A stretch of DNA of 64,000 bases from Bacteroidales bacterium (GTDB taxonomy: Bacteria > Bacteroidota > Bacteroidia > Bacteroidales > F082): contig JAFYNJ010000010.1 in assembly GCA_017549805.1 (NCBI GenBank), positions 62,001-126,000 on the forward strand, read 5' to 3'. A program made the translations under genes and the position numbers. Numbering within the stretch: position 1 is the first letter of the stretch; every line of letters starts with the position of its first letter. Below, piece by piece: positions 26,801 through 36,054 of this stretch. The notes under the pieces are model-generated. The model did not search any database, was not told the DNA's origin, and saw nothing but the letters and a program-made list of their open reading frames with translations.

Positions 26801-28484
26801 TATCGACGATCTCCTGGGTGTTTTCGAGCGCTTCAGGAAGGTCGCTGAAAATGGCACCCATCTCGGCAGGCGTCTTGAGCCATTCCTGCTTGGTGTAATG
26901 CATACGGGTGGGATCGTCGAGGTCTTTGCCCGTGCTGAGGCAGATGAGGCGGTCGTGCGCCTCGGCATGTTCCTCTTCCACAAAATGGACATCGTTGGTA
27001 CAGACCAGCTTGGTGTTGGTCTTGCGCGCCAGGTCGATAAGCACCTTGTTCACCTCTTTTTGGCGTTCATACACCGAAGTGTCGCCACCCGGCTTGTCCG
27101 TCTTATGACGCTGCAATTCAATATAATAATCGTCACAGAAAAGGTTTTTAAACCACATCACGGTCTGCCCCGCTCCCACCATGTCGCCATTTAGGATCTT
27201 CTGGGGCAGCTCGCCACCGAGACAAGCCGAGCAGCAGATGAGTCCTTCGTGGAATTGCTCAAGCAGTTTATGGTCAATTCGGGGATTGTAGTAGAAACCG
27301 TCGGTATAGGCAATGGAGCTGAGCTTGCAGAGGCTGTGGTAGCCCTGTTTGTTCTTGGCCAGGAGGATCAGATGCCAGCCTCGGTCCTGACGGCCGTCGC
27401 GTTTGTCGATGCTCACCGGGGCACAATAGGTCTCGATGCCATAAATCGGTTTGAAATATTGGCCTTTCAGCTTCTCGATCTCCTGCTCTGCCTGTTGCTT
27501 TTCCTCTTCCGTAGCGTCTTCTTTCTTCAAGATGTTCTCTTGATCCTTAATCTTGTCTTTGATCTTCCCGTTGTACTTGTTGACATAGTCGGCAAACTCC
27601 TTGATGCCGAACATGTTGCCATGATCCGTGAGGGCGATGGAATACATCCCGTTTTTAACGCATTTGTCCACCAGATCCGGAATTTTCGACATGCCGTCAA
27701 GAATGGAGTAATGCGAGTGGACATGCAGATGCGTGAAGTGCTTAGGAACGTAATCGCCCACTTCACGTTGTTCTTCCAGTTTATTCTCCTCCGCTTCGCT
27801 TTCGTCGAAGTTGCTGATGATGACGATGTCGGCAGGTTGGATCTTGTCGGGATTGGCTGCACGGAAATCCTCGAAGAACTGTTCACTTTCGGGCATCTCG
27901 TTACGGCCAAGGACGCCGATACGAATGAGTTCCAAGAAGACGCGAGCGGTCGCTTGCACATCGGCGGAGGCATTGTGCGCAGAGTCGAACTTGTTACCGA
28001 AAAGAATCTCGTGGAATTCGTTCAGCCTGGGCAGTTTATACTTGCCGCCTTTGCCGCCGGGCAGCTTGCAGAACTCCGCGGTCTTCTCGGTGCAGGTGTC
28101 CACACGAGGCCAGGCCAACAGCGGATTGGATCCGCGGTCACGGAGGAACTCGCAGCCCACGATGCAGAGGTCGAAGTCGATATTATGGCCCACAAAGTAT
28201 TTGGCTTTCTCGGCCGACTTCAGGAAGGTGTCGAGCACCTCGTGCAGTGGCAGGCCATGTTTGATGGCATGTTCGGTGGAGATGCCGTGCACCATCTTAG
28301 CCTCGATGGGGATGATGAAGCCTTCCGGTTTCACCAATAGGTTATAGTTCTCCACAAGCCGGCCTTTGTCGTCATGGAGTTGCCATGCCAGCTGCACCAG
28401 TCGCGGCCAGTTGTCGAAGTCAGTCAGTGGGGCGTTATAGTTTTTCGGGAGACCAGTGGTCTCGGTATCGAAGATCAGAAACAT
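23859..28484 (-). CDS. dnaE: DNA polymerase III alpha subunit with N-terminal proofreading exonuclease
   Basis: 1541 residues. Residues 1-190 are a DnaQ-like 3'-5' exonuclease (FDTETTGLP, VGHNIDFDL, HNASADVQATA). A PHP domain starts near 250 (HLHVHSHYSILDG, ALTDHGNMFG). The C-family polymerase core carries the catalytic aspartates in PDIDVDFDDDGRG near residue 740. The C-terminal part has the OB-fold. The frame opens at 28514, but ATG 28484 is the natural start (MFLIFDTETTG). Standard DnaE is about 1200 residues with a separate epsilon subunit; here the exonuclease is covalently attached. It replicates the chromosome. Confidence 0.96.
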   Translation of the reverse strand: MFLIFDTETTGLPKNYNAPLTDFDNWPRLVQLAWQLHDDKGRLVENYNLLVKPEGFIIPIEAKMVHGISTEHAIKHGLPLHEVLDTFLKSAEKAKYFVGHNIDFDLCIVGCEFLRDRGSNPLLAWPRVDTCTEKTAEFCKLPGGKGGKYKLPRLNEFHEILFGNKFDSAHNASADVQATARVFLELIRIGVLGRNEMPESEQFFEDFRAANPDKIQPADIVIISNFDESEAEENKLEEQREVGDYVPKHFTHLHVHSHYSILDGMSKIPDLVDKCVKNGMYSIALTDHGNMFGIKEFADYVNKYNGKIKDKIKDQENILKKEDATEEEKQQAEQEIEKLKGQYFKPIYGIETYCAPVSIDKRDGRQDRGWHLILLAKNKQGYHSLCKLSSIAYTDGFYYNPRIDHKLLEQFHEGLICCSACLGGELPQKILNGDMVGAGQTVMWFKNLFCDDYYIELQRHKTDKPGGDTSVYERQKEVNKVLIDLARKTNTKLVCTNDVHFVEEEHAEAHDRLICLSTGKDLDDPTRMHYTKQEWLKTPAEMGAIFSDLPEALENTQEIVDKVESYSIDSDPIMPIFPIPEDFGTEEEYKQKYTHEDLFNEFTRDEHGNVVMDQEAAEKKIKKLGGYNRLYRIKLEADYLAKLTWEGAKKRYGDPLTEEQIERIKFELHVMKTMGFPGYFLIVSDYIRAAREELGVSVGPGRGSAAGSVVAYCLWITDLDPLKYDLLFERFLNPDRISLPDIDVDFDDDGRGRVLDWITKKYGKEKVAHIITYGTMAAKSAIQDVGRVQKVPLSEVALIKSYIPDREFNEADVKAVEGELPKKMPKVNLKNCYKYVKPLKELVEGDDKNVSSMLTYAEELEGTNRQVGIHACGVIIGADDLTNVAPVATIEDKETKERVVVTQYEGQVIENVGLIKMDFLGLKTLTLIKDALKNIKKTRGIDIDIDHIPIDDPETYALYSAGNTIGTFQFESPGMQKYLRELQPSVIGDIIAMNALYRPGPMDNIPDFILRKQGKQEIKYDFDCMEKYLKDTYGICVYQEQVMLLSRELADFTRGESDTLRKAMGKKQLAKMEELYGKFMKQGVEKLTKTENLPEEEVRKRLEKIWEEWKKFASYAFNKSHAACYSWVSYQTAYLKAHYPAEFMAAVLNNELGDIKEVTFMMEECKRMHLEVLGPDVNESEYEFSVNEKGQIRFGMGGIRNVGEAAISGIIEERTANGKFKDLTDFLLRCADKGLNRRALESMDTAGCFDSFPNFHRAMLFYMPMNDSVPFSERALRMVASYNERKNSAQMDLFGMGGGSTTETLTLPFPECERWSKLKELQMELESIGFYISSHPMDSFKLPLKFFTNTTVESMKAAMTNPEKFDRFNVRLGGQITKAEQLTTKKGNPYGKFTIEDKTGAFSFSLFNENYLNLRNLLVEGQFVLLMGTLSKPYWKQGQEQDAVPKDLELRISDVKLLDSLLENTTKKVIFKLDVAQMNEATVDDFIKLVKEHPGKQSFSVHLFDSNTKLSCNMTPFSGGVAAHVVLPIVDQLPYAEVDLK

Positions 28485-28606
28485 GGTTTTCAAGAAGTTA
28501 GAAGTAAGAAGCAAGAAGCAAGAAGGCTTCGTTTTCGTTTTTCAAAGGTAAAGAGTTTTTGAAGATGATGCAAGAAGGATGCGGATTATTTTATCAACAA
28601 CTTCAC

Positions 28607-29155
28607 TCACTGCCACTCCACCACGCCAGTGGCGATGTCGTAAAACCCCGCCACCACCTTGGTCTTCGTATGTTCAACAATCGGGTCATTTTTGATGAGT
28701 TGCGCCATTCGTTCGGCATGACGTCGAGCGTTGTCGTTAACACAGCAGCCTTCGTCGATAGAAGGTCTGATGCGTTTAGCAATCTCCACGATATGGCCTG
28801 GCAGCTCCCCTCCTTGACACGTTGCCGTCACGGCACCGCAGCTAGAATGGCCCAGCACGACCACCAGCGGCGATTCCAAATGTTCCACAGCATATTCGAT
28901 GGAGCCCAGCACGTCCTCATCCACCACGTTTCCTGCGTTTCGGATGACAAACAGATCGCCTAACTTTTGGTCGAAGAGGATCTCGGGGACCACCCTACTG
29001 TCGGAGCAGCAGAGCACCACGGCAAAAGGATGTTGTCCTTGGCAAAGCCGTTGCCGATCCTCGTCGTAATGATCTTTGGGAGCAAGGTTACCCGATACAA
29101 AACGGGCGTTACCCTCCTTTAATAATTCCAAAGCTTTTTGCGAATCTATCTTCAT
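28607..29155 (-). CDS. can: Beta-class carbonic anhydrase
   Basis: 182 residues with all zinc ligands and active-site residues: Cys and Asp/Arg in CCSDSRVVPE, His and Cys in GHSSCGAVTA. It interconverts CO2 and bicarbonate. The frame opens at a GTG (29164), but ATG 29155 has an AAAGGTGA Shine-Dalgarno-like sequence just upstream. It follows the exonuclease gene by about 26 bp and may be co-transcribed with it. Confidence 0.95.
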   Translation of the reverse strand: MKIDSQKALELLKEGNARFVSGNLAPKDHYDEDRQRLCQGQHPFAVVLCCSDSRVVPEILFDQKLGDLFVIRNAGNVVDEDVLGSIEYAVEHLESPLVVVLGHSSCGAVTATCQGGELPGHIVEIAKRIRPSIDEGCCVNDNARRHAERMAQLIKNDPIVEHTKTKVVAGFYDIATGVVEWQ

Positions 29156-29181
29156 AATTATCACCTTTCAATTGTAACCTT

Positions 29182-29676
29182 TCAAAGTATTTCTCTCGCA
29201 ATCCAAGCACAAGCCTCGGCATCGGCCAAAGCATGATGGTGGTTGATCAGATCATAGCCGCAAGCCGCAGCCACCGTATGCAGCTGATGATTGGGCAGCT
29301 GTTTCCCAAAACGGCGGCGTGATGCCCGGCAGGTACAATAGAATTGGTAATCGGGATAATCCATCTGGTAGCAGCGCATCACTGCTTTGAGACAACCCTC
29401 GTCGAAGGGACTATTGTGCGCCACCAAGGGCAAGCCTTCAATCAGCGGCTCTATCTTTTGCCATACATACGGGAATACCGGCGCATCCTCGGTATCCGCC
29501 TTGGTGATGCCATGGACCATCGTGTTCCAAAACAGGTAATAATTCGGCTCAGGCTGGATGAGCGAGTAGAACGAATCCACAAACTCTCCATCGCGGACAA
29601 TCACCACACCCACGCTACACACGCTAGTAGGATGGTTGTTGGCGGTCTCGAAATCGATGGCGGCGAAGTCTTTCAT
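29182..29676 (-). CDS. 3'-5' exonuclease (DnaQ-like)
   Basis: 164 residues of a DEDD exonuclease: FAAIDFETAN (ExoI), VAHNSPFDEGCLK (ExoII) and NHHHALADAEACAWI (ExoIII, HxxxxxD). It is a stand-alone epsilon-like domain, separate from the one fused to DnaE. Its ATG overlaps the WYL regulator stop by 4 nt, so the two are translationally coupled. This suggests a role with the WYL regulon rather than in replication. Confidence 0.9.
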   Translation of the reverse strand: MKDFAAIDFETANNHPTSVCSVGVVIVRDGEFVDSFYSLIQPEPNYYLFWNTMVHGITKADTEDAPVFPYVWQKIEPLIEGLPLVAHNSPFDEGCLKAVMRCYQMDYPDYQFYCTCRASRRRFGKQLPNHQLHTVAAACGYDLINHHHALADAEACAWIAREIL

Positions 29677-30587
29677 TTCTTGTCGCCTTTATAGGTGTTC
29701 CACATCCGTTTCACCTTGCCAGCGATTTCTTTGCGGAGCCACACCGGTTCCAGCACTTCAACATCGGGTGTTTGCGAAAGGATCTCTTGTTGGAAATCGA
29801 ATTCAGGACAAAGTCTCAGTTCAAAAATGCTGTACTCCTCCCCTCTTTCAACTTCTTTTTGGGTAGGATGCAATGGCAACGAGCGCAAGTAATTCGACTG
29901 GTCGGCGGTGACCTTCAATTTCACGGTCTCCACCTTCGGATCCTCATGAGCGATGATGCCGTAAAAATCCTCAAAGAACCCAGCAGGATCGAATTTCTTG
30001 GGCATCTTGAACTTCTTGTCAGTCAGGGCCAGATTCTGAATGCGGTCGAGGGCATAAATACGCACCTGGCCACAATAGGAACTCTTTCCCGCCAGATACC
30101 AGCGTTGCTTGAAGACCTTCACACAGTAAGGCTCCAGCTCGAAGGTGCTACTCTCGTCATGCCAATAGCCCTGGTAGGTGACCGTGAGTGTCATGTTTGA
30201 CTTCATTGCCTTGATGATGGGCTCCAAGTGGTCCTTCACCGAAGGCACCTCCTCGAGAAGGATGCGGTCTTTGAGCTGTTGGTTATCCAACAGCAGATTG
30301 CTGGTAGAGATGGTGTTGAGCAGCCAATTGCGAAGTCCGCCTTTTTTAATCTCATCGGCGTTTTCGATGTAGTAGTTGTAGCCGCCAACGCGTTCGCAGC
30401 AGATGGTAAGGCCGAACATCTCCTCCACCTCGTGGATCCACGTATGGAATGTGCGCTTGGGGATTTCGAGGCCCTCGCTCCTTTCGTCGTTGAGCCACAG
30501 TTCATTGATCTTCTCAAACGAGATGTATTTGTGTCTGTAGATGGTATCGACCAGCCAGACGTATTTGTTCAAAAGACTCAGTGCCAT
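29673..30587 (-). CDS. WYL-domain transcriptional regulator
   Basis: 304 residues. An N-terminal winged-helix region (MALSLLNKYVWLVDTIYRHK, KRTFHTWIHEVEEMFG) is followed by a WYL domain (KVFKQRWYLAGKSSYCGQVRIYALDRI) and the WCX C-terminal part. WYL regulators such as BrxR and CapW bind palindromes and control defence genes. The frame opens at 30626, but ATG 30587 follows a TATCTTTG box by about 20 nt. A palindrome at 30622-30644 overlaps its own promoter and recurs at three more promoters up to 40.15 kb, so it is the best candidate for the regulator of that set. Confidence 0.9.
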   Translation of the reverse strand: MALSLLNKYVWLVDTIYRHKYISFEKINELWLNDERSEGLEIPKRTFHTWIHEVEEMFGLTICCERVGGYNYYIENADEIKKGGLRNWLLNTISTSNLLLDNQQLKDRILLEEVPSVKDHLEPIIKAMKSNMTLTVTYQGYWHDESSTFELEPYCVKVFKQRWYLAGKSSYCGQVRIYALDRIQNLALTDKKFKMPKKFDPAGFFEDFYGIIAHEDPKVETVKLKVTADQSNYLRSLPLHPTQKEVERGEEYSIFELRLCPEFDFQQEILSQTPDVEVLEPVWLRKEIAGKVKRMWNTYKGDKK

Positions 30588-30621
30588 AGTGATTGAGTTT
30601 TGTTGCTGCAAAGATAGCGAA

Positions 30622-30644
30622 AACATGCGCCATACGGAAGCACA
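30622..30644 (-). promoter_or_regulatory. Operator-like palindrome at the WYL promoter
   Basis: A 23-bp element with the intact half GCACAAG and a degenerate half CATGCGC. It matches the site at 40127 at 18 of 23 positions. It lies 7 nt from the -7 box TATCTTTG (30607-30614), the same spacing as the three other copies. Confidence 0.65.
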
Positions 30645-30669
30645 AGTGAAAAAAAGTGGTCAAAAAACC

Positions 30670-30763
30670 TTACTCCAATAGACCCAGCTCGTTTTGAATC
30701 AAAGGGACGTTATTGACAAACGACCGCATGTAGAGTTTATAGTCCGATAACAAATAGAGAGTC
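30670..30763 (-). pseudogene. C-terminal gene remnant
   Basis: A minus-strand open fragment after the DUF262 gene reads KTLYLLSDYKLYMRSFVNNV then PLIQNELGLLE and stop at 30670. It has protein-like composition but no start, and is probably the tail of a deleted gene. Not recognised. Confidence 0.35.
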
Positions 30764-32989
30764 TTAGAAGGATACACCAAAATAATCATCTATTTTGGGA
30801 ACAATCTGATTGACAAGTCGTACGCCATATTCAACGCGGTCTTCCATATCTATTCCATTTTCATCCATAAATGGTTTTTCAGATGGAAGAGGATATTCTT
30901 CGATGGCATATTCTTCATTATCTTCAACAGATCGCCTATACAATACAAATTTGTCATTCAAGCAATCCAAGGACAACTCATCAGAAATATGTAGCTTGTC
31001 TCCATATTCTCCTAAAGTATAGGTGTTGTTGGTTGCATTGTGTATTGCCAAATTAAAGACGTTCCAATGGCGGCCGTTCAATCTTTCGGCGGTGTGCATT
31101 TTCAAAGTGTGGAAAATGCCATCTTTAAATGAGTAATACATGCCGTATGTATCAGATAGCATTTCAGGATACTTGACAAAATAATAACGCCAATTCAGCT
31201 CAACTTCAGGATTAGCAAGATAACCTTCTATTACCTCTTCAAGAACATAGTCGCTGAAGACATCTATACTACTGAGCATAGCGTTTAGAACAGCTTTCGT
31301 ATTTTCAAAGCCTTTACGCTTATTGGAGGGATGGAACAGGTCTTGCCAGGTAGATAAATTCCTTTCGTTAGAGGTGCCCATTTGCCAACGCCAATCCAGA
31401 GATTGAGAATAGTCACCATAAGACAGTAAAGCCCTAGAAATGGACTGCTTGCTGCAATTATTAAATAGCTCTCTGAATTTCTTGAAGTTCTCAGGATGTT
31501 CAAGACCCACCACGGACACACAACCATAAAGCAAATTATGGTCCTCCAAATGGAACAACTCATCGCTGTATTGAGGGTTATAAATAAGCCAATCCTCTTT
31601 GGCCATCTCCTCCTCTCTTTGCTTTTGATTGTAAGCTCCAGTATGTGGAATTACGCCAGTAAGCATTATTTCCTTTGTTTCTTGAAGCAGCATCGGCATG
31701 TTATTGCGCTGCGCATCGGCACGAATCTCGTCACTAGAATTCATTATCAAGTTGCGGATGATACGAATCCTTCTTTGGAAACCAGTTTCCGTTATGCTTT
31801 CCTTGTTTTCCAAATAAACCAATACAGCATACAACAGCAAGGTCTTATACAATGGGAATTTTCTTCTTCTGCTATCCAAATACTCGCCATAATCATCACA
31901 GCATTGCTTGAAGAGGTTGATGGTGTCTTGAACAATGTTTGGCGAAATCTTGGTTTTGCCAGATTGATAAACATTGCCTGAGAAATGTTTATCGAAAAAC
32001 TCATCAATATCAAATCCGCACCAGCAATCAAAAGCATTCTTCAAGAAAACAAGGTTGTCATGTGCTTCGGGATTTTCTTTTCCATAAAGGGACTTTGCCA
32101 GTTTAAATTCATCTGACTCAAGAGATTTTCCCTTTTGGTAGTACAACAAATCGCTAACGAAGCGAAAATAACGCATGAACTCTTCGTCGATGATGTTGTT
32201 GTCGCCTCGATATGGGAAAAGCATGTCGGTCCAGTTTAAGTCAAATTTCTTGTTGATTTCATTGGAAATATCGACATCATATTCCCTGATCATGCCTTCA
32301 AACTCTGCCTTGAAATGCTCGAAAGGGGTGAGTGGTTTGCCACGAGAGTTCATTTTGATATACAACTCATCTGTCAATCCCATTTCCGTTATGGGAAGGA
32401 AATAGAATGTCACACATTGGTCATCGACGAGCTTTTGCCAAAGATTTGTTACTGCGTTGAACTTTGCATGGATGGCATCTATCATCACCAACATACCGTT
32501 GATAGTTGGGTCATTCAGCCATTGATACTGAAACCAGGACTGATTGACGATTTCCTCTGAAATTGTACAATTGAATTCTGGTGAATGCTCAACAAATCTT
32601 TCACAGAAAACACGGGAGCTAGGCCGAGTGTAATATGTGAATTTCTTAAGGAAGGCACATTTTTCCTCAGAGATGCACTCTTTTTTACTAGCATACCAAT
32701 GAAGCAGGAACATAGTGGTTAGCCGCTGCTGACCATCGAGAGGAATTAGTTTGCCGTTCTCAATTTCACCATAGACAAAATCAAGTGTAAGGTGGTGGTT
32801 ATTATTAACGGCATCCAATATGGTGTCGAGAAAGCGTTCCCTTACACGAGAAACTGCATCGTTTTTGCGACCCTGGGCATAATCTCTCTGTATGATTGGG
32901 ATTTCGATTTCCTTGATTTCAAATTGCTTTCCGTCAGAAGCAGTATGTTTCCCAAATAAGCTGCAAAATGAATATTCGTTAATGTTCAT
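30764..32989 (-). CDS. DUF262 domain protein, second of a tandem pair
   Basis: 741 residues. The N-terminal DUF262 (ParB-like/GmrS) domain contains IPIIQRDYAQGR, LTLDFVYGEIENGKLIPLDG followed by QQRLTTMF, and YIKMNSRGKPLTPFE. The C-terminal ~400 residues are unassigned; no HNH motif was seen. DUF262 proteins hydrolyse NTPs and occur in modification-dependent restriction (GmrSD) and related defence systems. The chosen ATG (32989) overlaps the upstream DUF262-HNH gene by 11 nt, so the pair is co-translated. Confidence 0.82.
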   Translation of the reverse strand: MNINEYSFCSLFGKHTASDGKQFEIKEIEIPIIQRDYAQGRKNDAVSRVRERFLDTILDAVNNNHHLTLDFVYGEIENGKLIPLDGQQRLTTMFLLHWYASKKECISEEKCAFLKKFTYYTRPSSRVFCERFVEHSPEFNCTISEEIVNQSWFQYQWLNDPTINGMLVMIDAIHAKFNAVTNLWQKLVDDQCVTFYFLPITEMGLTDELYIKMNSRGKPLTPFEHFKAEFEGMIREYDVDISNEINKKFDLNWTDMLFPYRGDNNIIDEEFMRYFRFVSDLLYYQKGKSLESDEFKLAKSLYGKENPEAHDNLVFLKNAFDCWCGFDIDEFFDKHFSGNVYQSGKTKISPNIVQDTINLFKQCCDDYGEYLDSRRRKFPLYKTLLLYAVLVYLENKESITETGFQRRIRIIRNLIMNSSDEIRADAQRNNMPMLLQETKEIMLTGVIPHTGAYNQKQREEEMAKEDWLIYNPQYSDELFHLEDHNLLYGCVSVVGLEHPENFKKFRELFNNCSKQSISRALLSYGDYSQSLDWRWQMGTSNERNLSTWQDLFHPSNKRKGFENTKAVLNAMLSSIDVFSDYVLEEVIEGYLANPEVELNWRYYFVKYPEMLSDTYGMYYSFKDGIFHTLKMHTAERLNGRHWNVFNLAIHNATNNTYTLGEYGDKLHISDELSLDCLNDKFVLYRRSVEDNEEYAIEEYPLPSEKPFMDENGIDMEDRVEYGVRLVNQIVPKIDDYFGVSF

Positions 32990-34685
32990 CGTAAATCTCC
33001 TTTCCAATAATAGATAAATAAGGTTTCAGCACTTCATTCATTGCCTTCATGTATGCTTTCCTATCTTCTTCACCCCAAAAATGCAATTGGTTCTTATCTG
33101 ATGGCGTGTAATACTTCAGGAATACTCGCCTTGTACAAATTGGGATATAGTCACCTTGCTTGTCCATCTCCAAGATTCTGTCCCGCTTGACATCAAACGT
33201 AGAATTATTCAAGGCTGAGTTGTCGAACTTGCCAAGTAAGGCCATATTTTCAATTGCATCGATGTAATCAAGGGTTTTCTCAAACTCCAAGGCTTCAATC
33301 ACTTTTTTGAACAGCTCTTCAAATTGTTCACCAGTGATTTTTTCATCACGCTGTTCGATTTCTGAAATAAGTTCAGCGTATTTCACAGCATCAATGTTTC
33401 GCAATGATGCAACGTGCAAGTCGAGCCATTCGTTCCATTGCTCCTGTTTGTTCAAACCTTGCGATTGTTGAGCATGGATGTGTTCAAGAGACCAACCACC
33501 AGCTTGTTTCTTGTGCTTGTCAAATGGGAAACGCATAGATTTGTCGCCGTTTTGTCTGACACTTTCCACATTGAAAAGCAGTAACAGCTTTTCAATATCG
33601 TTATAATCGTTAGTATAGGATAATTCTTGGAAGTCTTTCTTGAAGCTTATGCTGTCAGCAATGTATTTGTCTAATGTGCTTCTATAAGCCGTTTTACTCA
33701 TCGATGAGGACTTGCTTTTCAATTCAAAAAGCGTTTCTTGACTTGAAGCGATGATATAGCCGATTTTATGATACAATTCTGGATCCTTGTACCATTCTTT
33801 CAGCCTTTGATAGTTTTCAATAACTTGTTCCCAGAGATTGATTTTCTTATTCTTGAAATCTTCTGACTTGACCTTATCCATGAACCAGAAAAACGTGCAA
33901 AGCCTTTCTCTATCATCATCAGCTTTGTTGGCCATCAAATCGAAAAGCAGCTCGATTTTGGTAGGATATTTGTCAGCTTTCTTGTTAGTGATGAAATACC
34001 AAAAACCATCATCGTGCAACTCGTTTTCAATAGTGTCCCACTGGGTAGAGATTTCCAGCTGGTAACGTTCGTCCACTCCATTGTTACGACTTAGGAAGAT
34101 AGCTTTCACAAGTTCGGCATTTGTCAATGGAATTTTACCGATGTTGAGGCGGGTAAATAGAGAGATTGCATCTTCGTTGCTGTCAATCTCGTACCAAATA
34201 ACACTAACCTTGTTGTTGAGCTTGTCAGCCATGAGGCTTGCAGCGTTGTCGGCATCTGATGTGTTTTCAAACCATGTTTTTATGGTTTTAGCAGCTTCAT
34301 TTATGAAGTATTCATCAATGTTATCGGCTTTGTCAGACACATTGTCGAAATCAATGTCGGAAAGGAATTGCTTACTGTCTTTCCTTATTTCATAATCTAT
34401 TGTGTACTTGACTTTAAGTTTTGGACGATACGTTCTGATGTAACTTAATATCAAAAACAGGGTTGTAAGCCTTTGTTGACCGTCAATCAATTCAAACCTA
34501 TTGTCGTCAAGTTTCTTGACAACAATAGGCTGCAGGCAATAATTGGTACCTTCGGGAATCTCCGACAAGTCATCAAGCAACATCTTTACTTCTTCATTCC
34601 AGCGATAGCCTCTTTGATAAGCTGGAATAATAAAGTCGCCTTCTAATTCGCCAACAAGTTTAGTGTCTAATTCAATGTTATTCAT
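32979..34685 (-). CDS. DUF262/DUF1524 protein, GmrSD-like restriction enzyme
   Basis: 568 residues. DUF262 at the N-terminus (DFIIPAYQRGYRWNEEV, FELIDGQQRLTTLF, LFTRLNIGKIPLTNAELVKA). A C-terminal DUF1524-type HNH nuclease segment has WSLEHIHAQQSQ and, about 100 residues later, IENMALLGKFDNSALNNSTF. This two-domain layout is that of single-chain GmrSD type IV restriction enzymes, which cut modified phage DNA. It lies between a membrane protein gene and a second DUF262 gene in one operon. Confidence 0.88.
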   Translation of the reverse strand: MNNIELDTKLVGELEGDFIIPAYQRGYRWNEEVKMLLDDLSEIPEGTNYCLQPIVVKKLDDNRFELIDGQQRLTTLFLILSYIRTYRPKLKVKYTIDYEIRKDSKQFLSDIDFDNVSDKADNIDEYFINEAAKTIKTWFENTSDADNAASLMADKLNNKVSVIWYEIDSNEDAISLFTRLNIGKIPLTNAELVKAIFLSRNNGVDERYQLEISTQWDTIENELHDDGFWYFITNKKADKYPTKIELLFDLMANKADDDRERLCTFFWFMDKVKSEDFKNKKINLWEQVIENYQRLKEWYKDPELYHKIGYIIASSQETLFELKSKSSSMSKTAYRSTLDKYIADSISFKKDFQELSYTNDYNDIEKLLLLFNVESVRQNGDKSMRFPFDKHKKQAGGWSLEHIHAQQSQGLNKQEQWNEWLDLHVASLRNIDAVKYAELISEIEQRDEKITGEQFEELFKKVIEALEFEKTLDYIDAIENMALLGKFDNSALNNSTFDVKRDRILEMDKQGDYIPICTRRVFLKYYTPSDKNQLHFWGEEDRKAYMKAMNEVLKPYLSIIGKEIYDEH

Positions 34686-34719
34686 AATGTTTTAGCTGCT
34701 AAAAACCAAGCATTCGTTG

Positions 34720-36036
34720 CTATTTCCAATTACCGTTCTCGTCTATTTCTGCAGGCTTTATGTCACCGCTCTTAAGCAATTCTATGAATTTCTTTTTATT
34801 GCAGCCCATTTTGACAGTCGTTTCACCATCAAAATGAACGTCATAATTATTAGGATCATTCATGATGGCCATGAATCTTGCCAATTGCATTAAACCATAT
34901 CCATGATCATAGCGCGAAATGGTACGACGATATACACCACCAGGATTGCCTATGCCATTTTTTGCAAACGCCAACGGCTCCACTATTAGACTTGAACAAA
35001 AATCTGCGCCATCTTCCCTTGAATGATAGATGTCACTTCGTTTTAAGTCATTCAATATGCGCGTTTTATCTGTAATTGTTTCTTCATTTTTTCCAATTTT
35101 TATCGTCTCAACAACTTTGTCTCCTTCTAAAAATTGAAACACGCGCCAACCAAGGATACGATAAACGCCCATATAGCCAAATCCTCCAGAGCGAAATAAG
35201 AATACTAAATCATTCTCCTTTACTTGCTTTATTAGATTCGTCCTCCATTCTTCTTCGTATTCTATAAGATTCAATTCATATACCCCGTTGCGTAAAGCTG
35301 CAATTTGTTCATTTGCACCCAACATGGCAAAATGCCAAAAACCGCAGTTCAGGGTTTGTGTTGTAGTTGATGCCGTCTCTGGATTAACTTTCTCTTCATT
35401 CATGGCAACTGTAGGTTTGTCAGGAATTGCTCCGTTTTCACGGGGTTGGACTCCAAAGTAATTCCACAGTCGGCTGATTTCTTGTTTGGCTTCAGTTTGC
35501 TCATTATTATTAACGTCAGCACGTAGCAATTCTGTAATCTCTGAAAAGCATTCAATAATACTAGTGGTTTTCTTTGCTTTGTCAATGGCTTTATCTTCTC
35601 CATCGTTGTAACTATCTGAACTCTTTATACTTCTGACTTTTTCGCCAAGTTTGATTATATCATCCTTTTTAAGATAAAAAATCAACTTATTGAAAATGTC
35701 GGAACGAATTCCACGAATTTCTTCGTCGGTAATTACGTCGTCTTCCAAGGTTTTCCACATTTTGGATATGAATTCAGAATACACTTGTATCTTGTTCTCA
35801 TAAACCTTGATGTTCTTTTCCTTGGCTTCTTCGGATTCCTGCTGGTTTTTAAGCAATGTATTCGTAATAAAAGCAGTAGCACCAACGCCCAAAAAAGCAC
35901 TTGTGATTATTGCCAATAGTTGTGACCAAAAATCAGGTAAATGAAACACGAAAAAACAAATCGCCAAGATAGCTGTGATGATACCTAAAACAAGAAAAAT
36001 TGATGCGATATTGGATAGTAATTGCCTCTTCTTCAT
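34720..36036 (-). CDS. Membrane-anchored protein with a coiled linker and PUA/EVE-like C-terminus
   Basis: 438 residues. Two N-terminal membrane helices (ASIFLVLGIITAILAICFFV, LLAIITSAFLGVGATAFIT) precede a charged helical linker. The C-terminal part (CGFWHFAMLGANEQIAAL, ENDLVFLFRSGGFGYMGVYR) weakly resembles EVE/PUA-type domains that read modified bases or RNA. It is upstream of the DUF262 pair and 18 nt after the Asp-box gene. A sensor role is inferred only from the resemblance and context. Confidence 0.6.
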   Translation of the reverse strand: MKKRQLLSNIASIFLVLGIITAILAICFFVFHLPDFWSQLLAIITSAFLGVGATAFITNTLLKNQQESEEAKEKNIKVYENKIQVYSEFISKMWKTLEDDVITDEEIRGIRSDIFNKLIFYLKKDDIIKLGEKVRSIKSSDSYNDGEDKAIDKAKKTTSIIECFSEITELLRADVNNNEQTEAKQEISRLWNYFGVQPRENGAIPDKPTVAMNEEKVNPETASTTTQTLNCGFWHFAMLGANEQIAALRNGVYELNLIEYEEEWRTNLIKQVKENDLVFLFRSGGFGYMGVYRILGWRVFQFLEGDKVVETIKIGKNEETITDKTRILNDLKRSDIYHSREDGADFCSSLIVEPLAFAKNGIGNPGGVYRRTISRYDHGYGLMQLARFMAIMNDPNNYDVHFDGETTVKMGCNKKKFIELLKSGDIKPAEIDENGNWK

Positions 36037-36054
36037 TGCATTAGTTTTTGCTGA

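Noticed and set aside
29182..29676. Stand-alone exonuclease as the replicative epsilon subunit
   Set aside because: DnaE already carries a fused exonuclease, and this gene is translationally coupled to the WYL regulator.
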